From: Marchantia polymorpha subsp. ruderalis
Taxonomy: Eukaryota > Streptophyta > Marchantiopsida > Marchantiales > Marchantiaceae
Length of the DNA stretch: 64,000 nt
Assembly: GCA_037833965.1 (NCBI GenBank)
Contig: AP031352.1
Span: 9,714,501-9,778,500, forward strand
Direction of reading: 5' to 3'
Part shown: positions 47,719 through 58,700 of the stretch, one piece after another
Layout: every line of letters begins with the position of its first letter
Numbering within the stretch: the stretch's first letter is position 1
The notes under the pieces: generated by a model
What the model was told of the DNA's origin: nothing
The model's input: the letters and a program-made list of their open reading frames with translations, nothing else
The model's database searches: none
Made by a program: the position numbers and the translations under genes

Positions 47719-49389
47719 CTAGGAGTAGACAGCCAGACGACGGATGGAGTTCGCAAATTGCTGAGCTATCATATCCAGACTGTCAAAAATGGAATCCGTG
47801 CAGCCGACTATCTGACTGGTATCCACGGATGATGCCTCACGCTGAGTGTGCTTCATCTCCGACTGAGGAGCTGGTGTCTGACTGCTTCGATCGCTTGGGT
47901 AAGACCAAAAATTCTCAGTCTGCGAAGGGGGTGCAGGCTCCTCAACCAACACCTGGTCGCCTGACTTTGAAACCAGCGAATCGCCCAAATTTCGATTTCT
48001 TAAACCTTCAACTGAGACAAGATCGAGCCCAGAAGTATCAGTAGGTGGTGCCAGGGTCTTCTTTGACTCCACAACCAGCTGGTTGCAACAGCTGGGAGTA
48101 GAACTCTGCAAATTCGCCAGGATTTCAGAGCCGATTGCCGGTTGTGACGGCTCGTTGTTCTCCTGGACTCTCAGATGATCACCACCACTCGGTACGGACA
48201 ACAGCTTTTGGTATTCTGCGGGAGGTGATCTATCGTGCTTCGCCTCCACTGTCAAGTGGTCTCCCCCACTTGGAACGCTTTCTAAGTTTTGATATTGTGC
48301 TGGAGGCGATCGATGGCGCTTCTCCACAGTCAGGTGGTCTCCCCCACTCGGAGAGCTGTACAAGGTTTGATATTGTGCTGGAGGCGATCGATGTGGCTTC
48401 TCCACTGTCAAGTGGTCTCCCCCACTCGGAGAGCTGTACAAAGTTTGATATTCTGCTGGAGGCGATCGATGTGGCTTCTCCACTGTCAAGTGGTCTCCCC
48501 CACTCGGAGAGCTGTACAAGGTTTGATATTCTGATGGAGGCGATCGATGTGGCTTCTCCACTGTCAAGTGGTTTCCATCACTTGGAACGCTGTCTAAATT
48601 TTGATATTGTGCTGGAGGCGATCGATGTCGCTTCTCCACTGTCAGATGGTCTCCCCCACTTGGAACGCTGTCTAAGTTTTGATATTGTGCTGGAGGCGAT
48701 CGATGTCGGTTCTCCACTGTCAAGTGATCTCCCCCACTTGGAACGCTGTACAAATTTTGATATTGTGCTGGAGGCGATCGATGTCGCTTCTCCACTGTCA
48801 AGTGGCCTCCCTCACTTGGAACGCTATCTAAATTTTGATATTGTGCTGGAGGCGATCGATGTCGCTTCTCCACTGTCAAGTGGTCTCCCCCACTTGGAAC
48901 GCTGCTCGACAATTTACTGAGGAGCTCGCCGTGTAAAGTTCGATCCTTCTTCACAGCTTCCACCATCAGGTCGTTGCCGCCGCTTGGAGTGGACAGTGTG
49001 CTGTAAGTCTCACTCGCAGTTAAATGTGCAGGATGATTTATCACCACCTTGCTATCGACCACCTTCAGATCATTTGCTTGGCTACTGCTCTGTAAGGACG
49101 CGATTTGGATTGGGCTCGAAAGCTGCTTTCCATGATCAACGGCTTCTCCATTCACCCTGAGTTCCTCCACATTCGGAGCAGAATTTTTGCTTGGAAGCGG
49201 ATCTGAATCAGCGAGCAAAGACCTGGAAGAAACAAATAGAGCTGACGCTGATGCGAGTAGGGCTTCTCCTTCGCAAAGTCCTTTGGCCACTCGAAGCTGT
49301 TCCTGAGGCAAAAGTCGAGACTCGCTTCCAGGGGCACTGCCCAGAAAGAAGAGAACTGCAAACCACAGCATCATTGTGACGGACGCCAT
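47719..49389 (-). CDS. Secreted protein with about nine 26-residue tandem repeats
   Basis: An intronless 556-residue frame starts in good context (AAAGATGGC) and ends at TAG 47719-47721. Residues 1-24 are a signal peptide (MMLWFAVLFFLGSAPGSES). From about residue 162, nine near-identical 26-residue units follow (the ninth is 27). Each has a core SVPSGGDHLTVE, then a basic linker (KRHR, NRHR, KPHR or AKHDR), SPP and AQYQNL. Diverged copies of the core occur before (STPSGGNDLMVE) and after (SVPSGGDHLRVQE, STPSCCNQLVVE). There are almost no Cys and no membrane segment. I recognise no family. The core matches the plant CLE peptide motif (R-x-V-P-S-G-P-N/D-P-L-H-N) at V, P, S, G, D and L but lacks its two inner prolines and its His. 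Secretion is well supported. A multi-peptide precursor or a hydroxyproline-rich wall protein are both only ideas. Confidence 0.75.
   Translation of the reverse strand: MASVTMMLWFAVLFFLGSAPGSESRLLPQEQLRVAKGLCEGEALLASASALFVSSRSLLADSDPLPSKNSAPNVEELRVNGEAVDHGKQLSSPIQIASLQSSSQANDLKVVDSKVVINHPAHLTASETYSTLSTPSGGNDLMVEAVKKDRTLHGELLSKLSSSVPSGGDHLTVEKRHRSPPAQYQNLDSVPSEGGHLTVEKRHRSPPAQYQNLYSVPSGGDHLTVENRHRSPPAQYQNLDSVPSGGDHLTVEKRHRSPPAQYQNLDSVPSDGNHLTVEKPHRSPPSEYQTLYSSPSGGDHLTVEKPHRSPPAEYQTLYSSPSGGDHLTVEKPHRSPPAQYQTLYSSPSGGDHLTVEKRHRSPPAQYQNLESVPSGGDHLTVEAKHDRSPPAEYQKLLSVPSGGDHLRVQENNEPSQPAIGSEILANLQSSTPSCCNQLVVESKKTLAPPTDTSGLDLVSVEGLRNRNLGDSLVSKSGDQVLVEEPAPPSQTENFWSYPSDRSSQTPAPQSEMKHTQREASSVDTSQIVGCTDSIFDSLDMIAQQFANSIRRLAVYS
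48200..48905. repeat. 78-bp coding tandem repeat array, about nine units
   Basis: The DNA repeat underlies the protein repeats above. The period is 78 bases (26 codons), with a few percent divergence between most units. Because 78 divides by three, the opposite strand is also open (48135-48920), which is a by-product. Confidence 0.92.
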
Positions 49390-49651
49390 CTTTGGTGTCC
49401 AATTGTCCTGTGGAAGCTATCCAGTGCACTTGCTATCCAGACTGACGAGAAAAATCGATTGAAGTTCCAAGTTTTTTGATTCTCGTGAAGTGTTTTTTTC
49501 TGATTCTACTACGTTTGCAGGATATTGGGAAGAAAATCTCACTATCTCACTATTCAGAGTTCTGTCGATTGCGACGGTTGATGGAGTCTACCAGGAACAC
49601 ACTGGGTCTCTGTGTTCGGAGTACTGTGGACTGGAGTGAGGGAATGAGATA

Positions 49652-49900
49652 ATGGCGGAGGCTGAGATCAACTTATACCCGGCCGCTCAAGAAGAAAAGT
49701 ATATGTCAGCGTTGAATACTGAAATCCACGGCATGGAGGAGGGAAGCGCTTGTCCGACACGGAGACACGGCAAAGGAGCTGAAGAGCCAGAACTCCGCAG
49801 TCTGACTGACAAGATATTCTCCGGTCAGAGAGGGATGAGGACAGATGGATTAATTAGCACAAACATGCTTACGCTGCTTAATTATCTCCGTTATCGATAA
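49652..49900 (+). CDS. Small unrecognised ORF
   Basis: An 82-codon plus-strand frame begins with a good start context (GATAATGGCGG), about 260 bases beyond the start of the divergent repeat-protein gene. The product begins MAEAEINLYPAAQEEKYMSA and has no recognised domain, signal peptide or membrane segment. A short chance frame cannot be excluded. Confidence 0.25.
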   Translation: MAEAEINLYPAAQEEKYMSALNTEIHGMEEGSACPTRRHGKGAEEPELRSLTDKIFSGQRGMRTDGLISTNMLTLLNYLRYR

Positions 49901-50334
49901 CTTACAGGACACACACACGACCCCTTCAATGCTCAGATCATCCTCTGTGGTATCAAACAGAATATGCACATCCCCACGACCGTGGCTTCACTTGCAGCTG
50001 TCCGTCGCCTACTGCCACTCTGACCGTCGCTGTTCTCTGACCCCCTTTGTAATCGCAAATTGCATTTCAATGAAATTTGGTCTCCCGAAAGACGAGTAAC
50101 GCGAAATGAAGTTCACATTGACCAAGAATCTGCGCATCTACCGGAGTCCGAGTGACGTCCAAGCCCGGTGGCTGCCGGTGATTCGTCTTGTCCTATAGCC
50201 GTAGGTGGCAAGCCTTCGTCGAACATCACAGGTTCACCTCTCGACATGCCATGGTTATCTCCGACAACTCTAGCCGCCAATGCCGCACTGGCGGTGCGGC
50301 TCCCTGTCGACTATGTTTCCCGGCTGATATAGAT

Positions 50335-50598
50335 CTGTAGGTAGAAATGGAGGCTTCTAAGTCCGGCAGCGGGGAAGACCATGTCATCCAGGCCGCTATT
50401 CTGTGTGCACATGCCGGACCGATGCACGTTGTGTCGACACAGAGGCAAAATCTGCTGCCAATGCCGCTGTAGGTAGAAATGGAGGCTTCTAAGTCCGGCA
50501 GCGGGGAAGACCATGTCATCCAGGCCGCTATTCTGTGTGCACATGCCGGACCGATGCACGTTGTGTCGACACAGAGGCAAAATCTGCTGCCAATGCCG
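50335..50598. repeat. Perfect 132-bp tandem duplication
   Basis: 50335-50466 and 50467-50598 appear identical base for base. Before and after them are diverged matches to each other (AATGCCGC, CTATGTTTCCCGGCTGAT versus CTGTGTTTCCCAGTTGAC, then TAGATAGAAATGGAGG). This suggests a larger and older repeat unit within which the 132 bp was recently doubled. Open frames here come from the period being divisible by three. Confidence 0.92.
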
Positions 50599-52822
50599 CT
50601 GCCTGTTGACTGTGTTTCCCAGTTGACACCGTTTTGTAGATAGAAATGGAGGTTTCTACATTCAAAGGTTCTCCCTTTTCATTTGCTGTTCTGCACACAA
50701 TGCTGCAGTGTACTTGTACCCTACGAGAGTCAGCGGCGCCTCAGCATTGCGTTTAGAAACTAGCTTTTCATCCGGTGGGTCCGATGCTCGATCCCTTTAA
50801 CCTTGACTTGCGTCGCAAGGGGAGTGCGAGGTTTAATTCCTTACTCGGTGCCAAGGTCTTATGGATTCCATCCACGTGTGTCGATTCAGGTTCGACCACA
50901 AATTCAATGGGTGCGGTGACTTGAAGGTTCGGTGACAATACTAAATTTTCTACGGTATGATCACACAAGATATATAATCTGAGCGTATACGCTTTGGCAA
51001 GATGAATCATTATATAAAAAAGACGTTTCAGGGCAAGCAGATAGACTTGTATGGTAAGCCATGAACCATAAAAGTCGTATGGTTTATACAATCATGATCA
51101 CAATCGCCCCGAGATTGAACCTAAACTTTTGTTTAACATGGCTCTACAATTTCGCCCTCTCATGACGCGTTTTGGCTGTATTTTCGTTGCTGTATCAATC
51201 CTTTTCCACGCTGTTCTAGGTACTACTAAATTCAGTGTTGAATAGAAATATAATATATTTTCGTCTTTGCAAATCATGGTATTATTCGTTAAGAGTGTAT
51301 TTGAATCAGAGCAAGAAGTCAATAAAATTACCACTTGTGACAAAAAGTGTAATTCTATCGTCTTTCGTCTAAAAACTGTATAATAATGTTCAATCTGAGA
51401 TACTTGCGTACTGCACTTGGTGAAATTGTGAAGTACTCATTGACAATACTTAAGTCAACAGTTGTGCCGAGGCGAACGTTTCACACCCATCTTCGCCCTC
51501 AATCTGTTGTTCTCGGCGCTGAATGATGGCTTATGCTAGAGGCTCAACGTACGGTAGCTCGTGAGGGAATTCTCGTTTCTACGTCAGTTTCTATCACATG
51601 GTTTACCAGCGTCAAACCACATGGCCGCCTCCTCTGCTGCTCGCGGCATTGACTCCTTGTTACACTCGTGGGAGAATTCCAAAAGTTTTACCAGGTAAAT
51701 ATCACAGTACAATATATGGAAGGGGGAACAATTAAACATTCTATCAAGCACGGAAGAATAGTATCTAACAGTATCATGGGTGGAAACATATAAGTACTGT
51801 ACAATGTTTACACCTTATATATTTCATCTATTGAGTAAATCATACTTTCTAAGTTAATATACGTAATCTAGCCTTATCAGCTGTACCTTAATTACAATGA
51901 GTTAGTCCAAATATCAGTTTCTATAATATCAGTGTCGTATATATAAAGTACACGGTGAGTAGGCAATTTTTTCATTTCGAATATTATTCTATAAAGAAAG
52001 TAGCTCCTTTGGTTTTAAAAATTAGCCCTGTGTTCAGAATTATACTTGTAAGGGTATGTTTCCACTTCATAAAGGAGCTGTTTTGCCTTAGGGTAGTTCT
52101 TCGAATCTTCTTGCAAATACGATATAATTTTATTTTCTTCATAATTCTTTGTTTCTCCTACTTGGTGGCCACATACTCAACCATGCGCTTCTTTTTCAAT
52201 TCCTTCTCATCTTCCTCCCCATCAAATTTGACCTAAGATTGCTGGATACTTTTACAGTTCTTTGCATATGTTCTCGGGTGTATCATTCGAGCAAAGGTAG
52301 CCGAGATGAAAGTCAAAGTGAACCGCATATAGGAAAGTACAGACCACACCAGTCAATGTCAAAAAGTTTTAAGAAATGTAAAGAGTATGTTTGAGGTTGG
52401 AGATTGTCAGTTTTATATTCAGTTCCATTAGGATCGGGTTTGTTTTCTAGTATATAAATAATACTTAGAGTTTACCCTGCTAATAAGGTCTTAACATAAC
52501 CGCTCTAGTACCGTAGTGACTTTAGCATTGACCACTGATTGAGAGTAGCCTTTTCCTGGATTCATATGTCAATCACACATCAAAATGATGACAATACGAA
52601 GTTAAAAAAAAGTGAGAGAATTACGTGAGCTTATATAAAATGGTAATCATACGAGAGATGAGAAAAGCCTTCAGACAGATCAGTAGCCTCATTATCAAGG
52701 CTCTTATTACGACGTACAATGTGCAGAAGCCCTGGCATTAAACTAGAAAGACCTTGAGACCTTCTACGAAAACTCATGGAGAGTATGTACGTTGGCATGA
52801 TCAGCCTAGAGTCCAGGCTGGT

Positions 52823-52879
52823 CATGTACGTTCTCAGAACTCAGTCTAGGCCCTAGACTCAGTTTTGAGAACGTACATG
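52823..52879. repeat. 57-bp near-perfect palindrome
   Basis: Two 28-bp arms are separated by a single C at 52851, with two mismatched positions. The outer part is CATGTACGTTCTCA paired with TGAGAACGTACATG. There is almost no loop, so it would form a cruciform rather than a usual microRNA precursor. Confidence 0.88.
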
Positions 52880-53400
52880 AACACTGTCGTGCTCAACATA
52901 CACACATGATTTGAATTCTGTACAAATTTCCTGCCAACACATGCTTAGAATTCTGAAACGAGTGTAAAGTTTATGTACTTTTAGTGCATGACGTGGTTTC
53001 CAGTTTCAAGAGCACATTTATAAGAGAATCGAATTGAGGATTATGTCGGTGGTTTCTACTGTACAGTGAAAATATTGTAGTATCAGGTTCTGCATTATTA
53101 TTGTTGCATGGGCGAAACTTCAGCTGCTCCTACGACGACGAAAACCAGGAGGCTACATACTAGCTGACGCCGACCAAGAACAGCATGATTCTTCAATCGA
53201 GAGACAGAAGAGGCATCCTGTGTAGTTTCCCAATAGTCAAAGAGATCTGCCTCTTCTTTGCGAGGATATGTACCATGCATAAAAGCGACATTCTTAGAAA
53301 GACACATTGTACAACTTGCGAGGTTTCAAGAGGAGCATAATGACATCTCGTAGAAGATACAAGAAGCATAATATTCGAGAACCCAATTATAATGGTCAAA

Positions 53401-54119
53401 GTCATAGACAATATGTATAAGACTAAACATAATTCCGTCCCGTAAGTCGGTGTTAGACCTGTGCTTATGGAGAAGAGAAATCATCTCTATTCAGATAGGC
53501 TGATGTAAATTTGAGATATTTCCTCACAAATTTATCTGTCTGCATGTTGTACATTGAAGTATATACTTTTTTAGTCCAAAAGTATAGAGAATCATGCACA
53601 ATCTAAATCATCATCCACTCAATTTCACATTGCCACCTTCGAACATTGGCTTCTTAGAAGTATTTATTCAAAATACATTCTTTCAGTTCACGATGGCAAT
53701 AATACTCATTTTCCGGTAGTTGTAATGGAGCTTTCCAATCTACTTAAATTTGCTTCTACTAGTTATATACCAAGTGCGAACAAAATTGTTTGCATATTGT
53801 ATTGTATTTATTGTGTTTGCTCATATATGCATGCATCTTTCTTAGAATAAATGACACAAATTTAGCTTTGACATGTTGATGTACATCAAATGTTACACTT
53901 TTGAAATAAAAAGACTCAAAAAAATCATTGGAAAACATCAATGAAATATTTGAAGAAATATTTGTCGTAAAATTTTCAAAGATGTATAAAAATAATAATT
54001 ATTTGAACTATTTATGATACGTGTTGCTATGAAATTATATTTGAAATTTATGAAAGACGCAAATGAAAAAATTGAGTTGTCAAACGGGTAAATTAAATTC
54101 AAAGAAAATTTACCACGGA
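53401..54119. other. AT-rich flank of the Gypsy remnant
   Basis: This AT-rich DNA lies upstream of the recognisable protease segment. It probably includes decayed gag sequence, but no motif is visible. No 5' LTR was found here. Confidence 0.35.
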
Positions 54120-57100
54120 GTGTAGAATTTTCCATAGGTAAATACAAGGAGAACATTGAATGGAAAATATCTCACTTATTTCAATATGATAAAGTTATTG
54201 GAATGCCATGGATGAAATTGTATAACCTGGAATTAGATTGGAAAACAAAAATAATAACAAGTAATGGTTTGAAGATTTATGGAGATAAAATTAAATCTTA
54301 AAATAAGAATTTGACTCTATTTGTGATACATAAAACATTACTTTCTAAAGATGATGTATGTGTTTTTAGACTTATAAGAGATATTGGATCCATAGATTTA
54401 TTTTCTTTCTTTGATTTATTGAGTAACACTTTTATTGAGTATAAAGATATTGTTAAAGATAATCTACCAGTATGATTATCACTAAAGAGTCAAGTAGATC
54501 ACAAGATTGAGATATTTGAAAGTACATCAACTTGCTAAATTTTGTATTGTTTGACTCCAAACAAATAGGAAGAATACAAAGCTCAAGTGAAAGAGATATA
54601 AAAAAATGTATTCATTCAACCAAGTGTTCAATCTTATGAAGCTCAAGTGCTATTTGTGAACAAGAAAAATGAATTTATGATACTATGCATAGATTATTAT
54701 GAATTGAATCATCAAACTGTGAAAAAAAAATATCCATTACTTTGTATGAGTGATTTGTTTGATTTACCAAGCTAAATTTGAATTGCAAATGAAAATATCC
54801 ACAAGATTACTTTTTGTACTCGAGTATGGTCATTTTGAGAATCTAGTGATAACTTTTGGTCTCATTGAAGCACTTGCTAGATTCATAAAATTGATAAACA
54901 ATATCTTTTATCCTTATTTGGATTAATTTTTTAGATGATATATTGATGTATAGAAAAACTTTGAGTGATCATGGATTTCATTTCCAAGAAATATATCAAG
55001 TTTTGAAACAAAATGAATTGTATACCAAACTTTCAAAATGTGAATTTGACAAATCAAAAATAGATTACTTGGATCATAATTACAATTGTAAGAATATAAA
55101 TAATGAGTGAAAAGATAAAAACATGAAAATGAAGAAATGGAAAACACCTGCGGATCAAATTCAATTGAAGAGTTTTTTACAGTTTACAGGATTTTATCTT
55201 AGATTTTTGAAAGGTTTTGCTCGTCTAATTCAGGATTTTACAACAATGTTAGGGAAAGTTTAAAAAATGGAGATGAACATATATTCAAGAGTTAGCATTT
55301 TAAAAAGTGAAATATGCTTTGTATATGCATCAATACTCAATTTATATGATATTAATTGCTCTATCAAATTGAGTACTAATGCATCAGGTACAAAAGTGAA
55401 TGATTTACTTCAACCAAAATAGAGTAATGGATAGCATTTGGTTGTTTTTTATTTTCAAAAAATGATGACGGTGAATGAAAATTAAACAAGAAATATTAAA
55501 CATTGTGTTGGCAACAAAACACTGGAAGCATTACTTTGATAACAAGAAGTTTATGATGGAGACCTATCATACATCCTTGGTTTATTTAGAAACTCAAAAA
55601 GATTTATCTAAACTACAAATTTGATGAGCATAGTGACGTCAACGGTTCAATGTGAAGATTGTGTGTGTGAAGTACAAAAAACAACTTGCGGATGTTTTTA
55701 CATGCATGACTTGTTTGAATCATGTTGCAAAAGTGAAAATTCAAGCTAATTGGTGGAGCAAGATGATACAAAACACAAAATATGGTAAAGATTTTATTAG
55801 AACACTACAACGGCTAAAGCAAAGAAGTTTTGAGGTTTGACGTTGTACAAGCAACGCATTTTATTCGACAAAATCAATAATTGCGCACAATGTTTTAATT
55901 TAAATCATGCAAGCGGAGAGCATAGAACAAGTGTATTATTGGTCCAAACTACAACATGATGTGAAAATTTACGTTTGAAATTGTGTTGTTTGTCAACAAA
56001 TTAAGAAAATTAATAAAAAAACATTAGAAGAGTACAATAAAAGAGTATATTATAGAAGAGTATAATAAACCATTTGATTTATTATACTACTATTTTCAAA
56101 CAGAGATAGTACAATCACATGATGAATCTTGTATGTGAAATATCAAAATTTTTGTTAGTAAATGATTCAATGTTGATTTTTGTGGACAAATTGAGCAAGA
56201 TGATTCGCATTGAACCAACTAATAAAACATTAACATCTCAACAACTTGCTCAATTCCATGTAAATGCAGTTTTTGTGAATCATGGCTTAAGCAAAATGTT
56301 AATCACGGATAGAGTTAATCATTCATTAGTTTGTTTTGGTAAACTTTGTTTAATTTTTTCAAAACAAAACTAGCAATATCCATGGCTTATCACTATCAAA
56401 CTGATGGGCAAACGGAAAGACTAAATTGAATCGTAGAGCATATGCTATGAGCATTCACATTAAAATAGCAAAAAGAATGAAACATACTTTTGACTTTGTG
56501 GGATTTACAAATAACAATTATGTTAAGCCATCCAAAAAAGTGTTTTAATTTTACTTTATATATGATGTTCATTTTTTAACTACTTCAACTTTGATGCAAT
56601 TTTTGAAAGTAGAGGAATTGTTTATCGAAGTTGTAACAATCAACAAATTTATGAAGCATATACACAGATACTACATCACACCAAGTAAAAGTTGTTGATA
56701 ATTCAATATCATCAAAAGTAACATATATATGCTTAATGTAAAGAGTTGATTTTTGAGGTAGAAAATCATGTTTCATTATCTACAACAAATTTGTCTTTTA
56801 TTGGAATACCAAAGTTTAATTTTGATTCATTGATATATTTTTTATTTTGAATCGTGTTGATGAAGTGTTATACAAGTTGGAACCTCCGTCACATATGAAA
56901 ATACATATGATATTTTATGAATCTAATTTAATTGCAAAAACATGTAACAAAATCAAAACAATTCACCAATCAACCAGCGTTATCTCCTCTTCCAAACTTA
57001 ACAATTCATCATAAAGAGTTAAAGAAGTGAACTTACCAAAAGAACATATTAGAGATCATATTGTTTTTAAATAGAGTATTTGATTCAACAAAAAATCTTA

Positions 57101-57240
57101 TATGAATCAATTTGAGAACTAACTAATAATTCCACCAAATGCATCTTTGATAGTTCAACAATTTGAACGTACGTGCATCAAAGAGGTTGCATTTAAAAGT
57201 AAGGAGGTTTGTAATCAATGAAGTTACTTAGAATTAAAAT
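54120..57240 (+). pseudogene. Gypsy pol remnant (protease, RT, RNase H, integrase)
   Basis: The protease end reads VIGMPWMKLYNLELDW (~54190-54240). RT begins near SQVDHKIEIFES (~54490) and has [20 protein letters not shown] and [16 protein letters not shown] (~54720-54770). RNase H traces lie at ~55360-55570, and the zinc-binding H2C2 region at ~55840-56000. The integrase core has DKLSKMIRIEPTNKTLTS and HGLSKMLITDR (~56180-56310), then YHYQTDGQTERLN (~56390-56426). YKLEPPSHMKIHMIFYESNL (~56870-56930) matches the segment after integrase that usually ends in FHVS. Traces at ~57030-57200 may be a chromodomain. Many stops fall where an Arg CGA codon is expected. It is not translatable. Confidence 0.85.
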
Positions 57241-57284
57241 AGATATTATTCAAGATTTTGTAGAGTAGATAATAGTGGAATATT

Positions 57285-57850
57285 TATAATGTCATGTAAG
57301 CAATTTGTGTGCTTGATAGTGTGTTAATTGAGAACGATACGTCATCAATCCATGTGTTTTTTAGCTAAAGATTGAAAATACTAATTAGTGTGTTAGGTGG
57401 AAACAACACGTCAATAATCTGTATGCTCATGAGGTATATTCGCTATGGTACTAATTCACTAGAAATAAATTTGATGATGAGGAACACATTTTATTTTTGA
57501 ATATGTGTTTGAAATATTTATATAAGTAAGAATAAAATCATTCAAGATATCTCATTTTAAGAGTTTATGATTCAAATCCAAGTTTAGAAAAAATCTAAAC
57601 TCTCTAAACTCTAATGTTATAATTTTATATAAATCTTGTTTTATAGTTAATTGAGTGAACTATATTATATCACATCATGAGATTAAAGATTGTAGATAAT
57701 ATTAAGTTTGCTTAGATGAATTTGACTTTTATGTGAAAACTTTATTGCAAATTTTGATATACTTGTATCACACCATGTAATATAGTCAAATTTGGAGAAT
57801 TTCAATATTATGATGTTTTATGAAGTGAAAAACTTGATAAATGCACTCGA
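57285..57850 (+). repeat. 3' LTR of the Gypsy remnant (approximate)
   Basis: This lies downstream of the pol remnant and aligns over more than 500 bases with 35105-35690. The LTR start and polypurine tract are not certain (AAGTAAGGAGG near 57200 is a candidate tract), so the ends are estimates. Confidence 0.55.
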
Positions 57851-58700
57851 TGTATTTTTTTTTATATATTTTAAAATAGTTTTTTAGGAAGGAAATTTTT
57901 ATAATAGTTATTTGTAAAAGAATTTTGTTCAATTTTGATATTTTATACTTTTGATTCCGGATGTTGCAAGGTATTGGATTATTGACTTGTGAAGTAGTTA
58001 TTGCTCTAATATACTAAGTTTTATATACATAGTTCTCTTGATTTTTTTGCAACGATTGTACTTATATATGCTAAAAGAAATAACAAATGCATATGTTTCT
58101 TGCAATTGAGATAATGGTCCAATGTTCTTTTTAAAAAGTATATCTTAAAACAAAAGATCACAATGAAAGCCGCGTCAAGATTTTCTTACCCAAAGTATTA
58201 TTCTCCCAAATATATTTTGTGGTCTACAATCATCACTAGCATGCGATCTAAACTTCCAATGAGAGTGACTCAAGGGCATTAAGAGAAAATAATAGAGTAT
58301 TCAAAGCAACCTCTTACTATTTCTTGAGTTGAAGTAATTTGAGTCAGTTAAAATTTTAGTTTGTTGGTTTGATTCATGTAAAATTCCTCACTTACATATG
58401 TAACTAGTGTAATAAGAACATGAAAATTCGGTGATGAGAAATGACATGTATATAGTGCAATATGATAGAGATTTGTTTCTATTCTGTCGTGCAGTCCTTT
58501 TGTGTGCAAATAGGTGAAGATGTTTCTAGAAAACGAATATAATGATGTTTTGAACTGAAGATATATAAGTAAAAGTCATTGCAGAATTGAAAATGAGTTG
58601 CATGAGAATCCCCTATTGATTACTAGTACTTCATTTTCTGAAGTATGGCACACACTTGGTCTCTACGGTTTTTCGAGAGATGAAGCAAAATACTGGAGTG
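57851..58700. other. AT-rich sequence after the Gypsy remnant
   Basis: Strongly AT-rich with no open frame or recognised motif. Confidence 0.4.

Larger units (their letters stand above)
49901..53400. other. Intergenic region with tandem duplication and palindrome
   Basis: This contains the 132-bp tandem duplication at 50335-50598 and the 57-bp palindrome at 52823-52879. No confident gene is seen. The composition becomes AT-richer from about 51.7 kb. Confidence 0.45.
54120..57850 (+). mobile_element. Decayed Ty3/Gypsy LTR retrotransposon (chromovirus-like)
   Basis: Recognisable pol domains lie in the Gypsy order PR-RT-RH-H2C2-IN, followed by a GPY/F-like segment, a possible chromodomain trace and an LTR at ~57285-57850. 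The element is AT-rich, full of stop codons and shifted frames, and lacks a visible gag and 5' LTR. Integrase after RNase H places it in Ty3/Gypsy rather than Copia. It is a dead fragment. Confidence 0.85.

Noticed and set aside
48135-48920. 261-codon plus-strand repeat ORF
   Set aside because: It is the antisense of the 78-bp repeat array. It stays open only because the period is divisible by three, and it has no signal peptide or sensible start.
50226-50580. Minus-strand repeat ORFs over the 132-bp duplication
   Set aside because: 132 is divisible by three, so any open frame is doubled. No start context or domain supports a gene.
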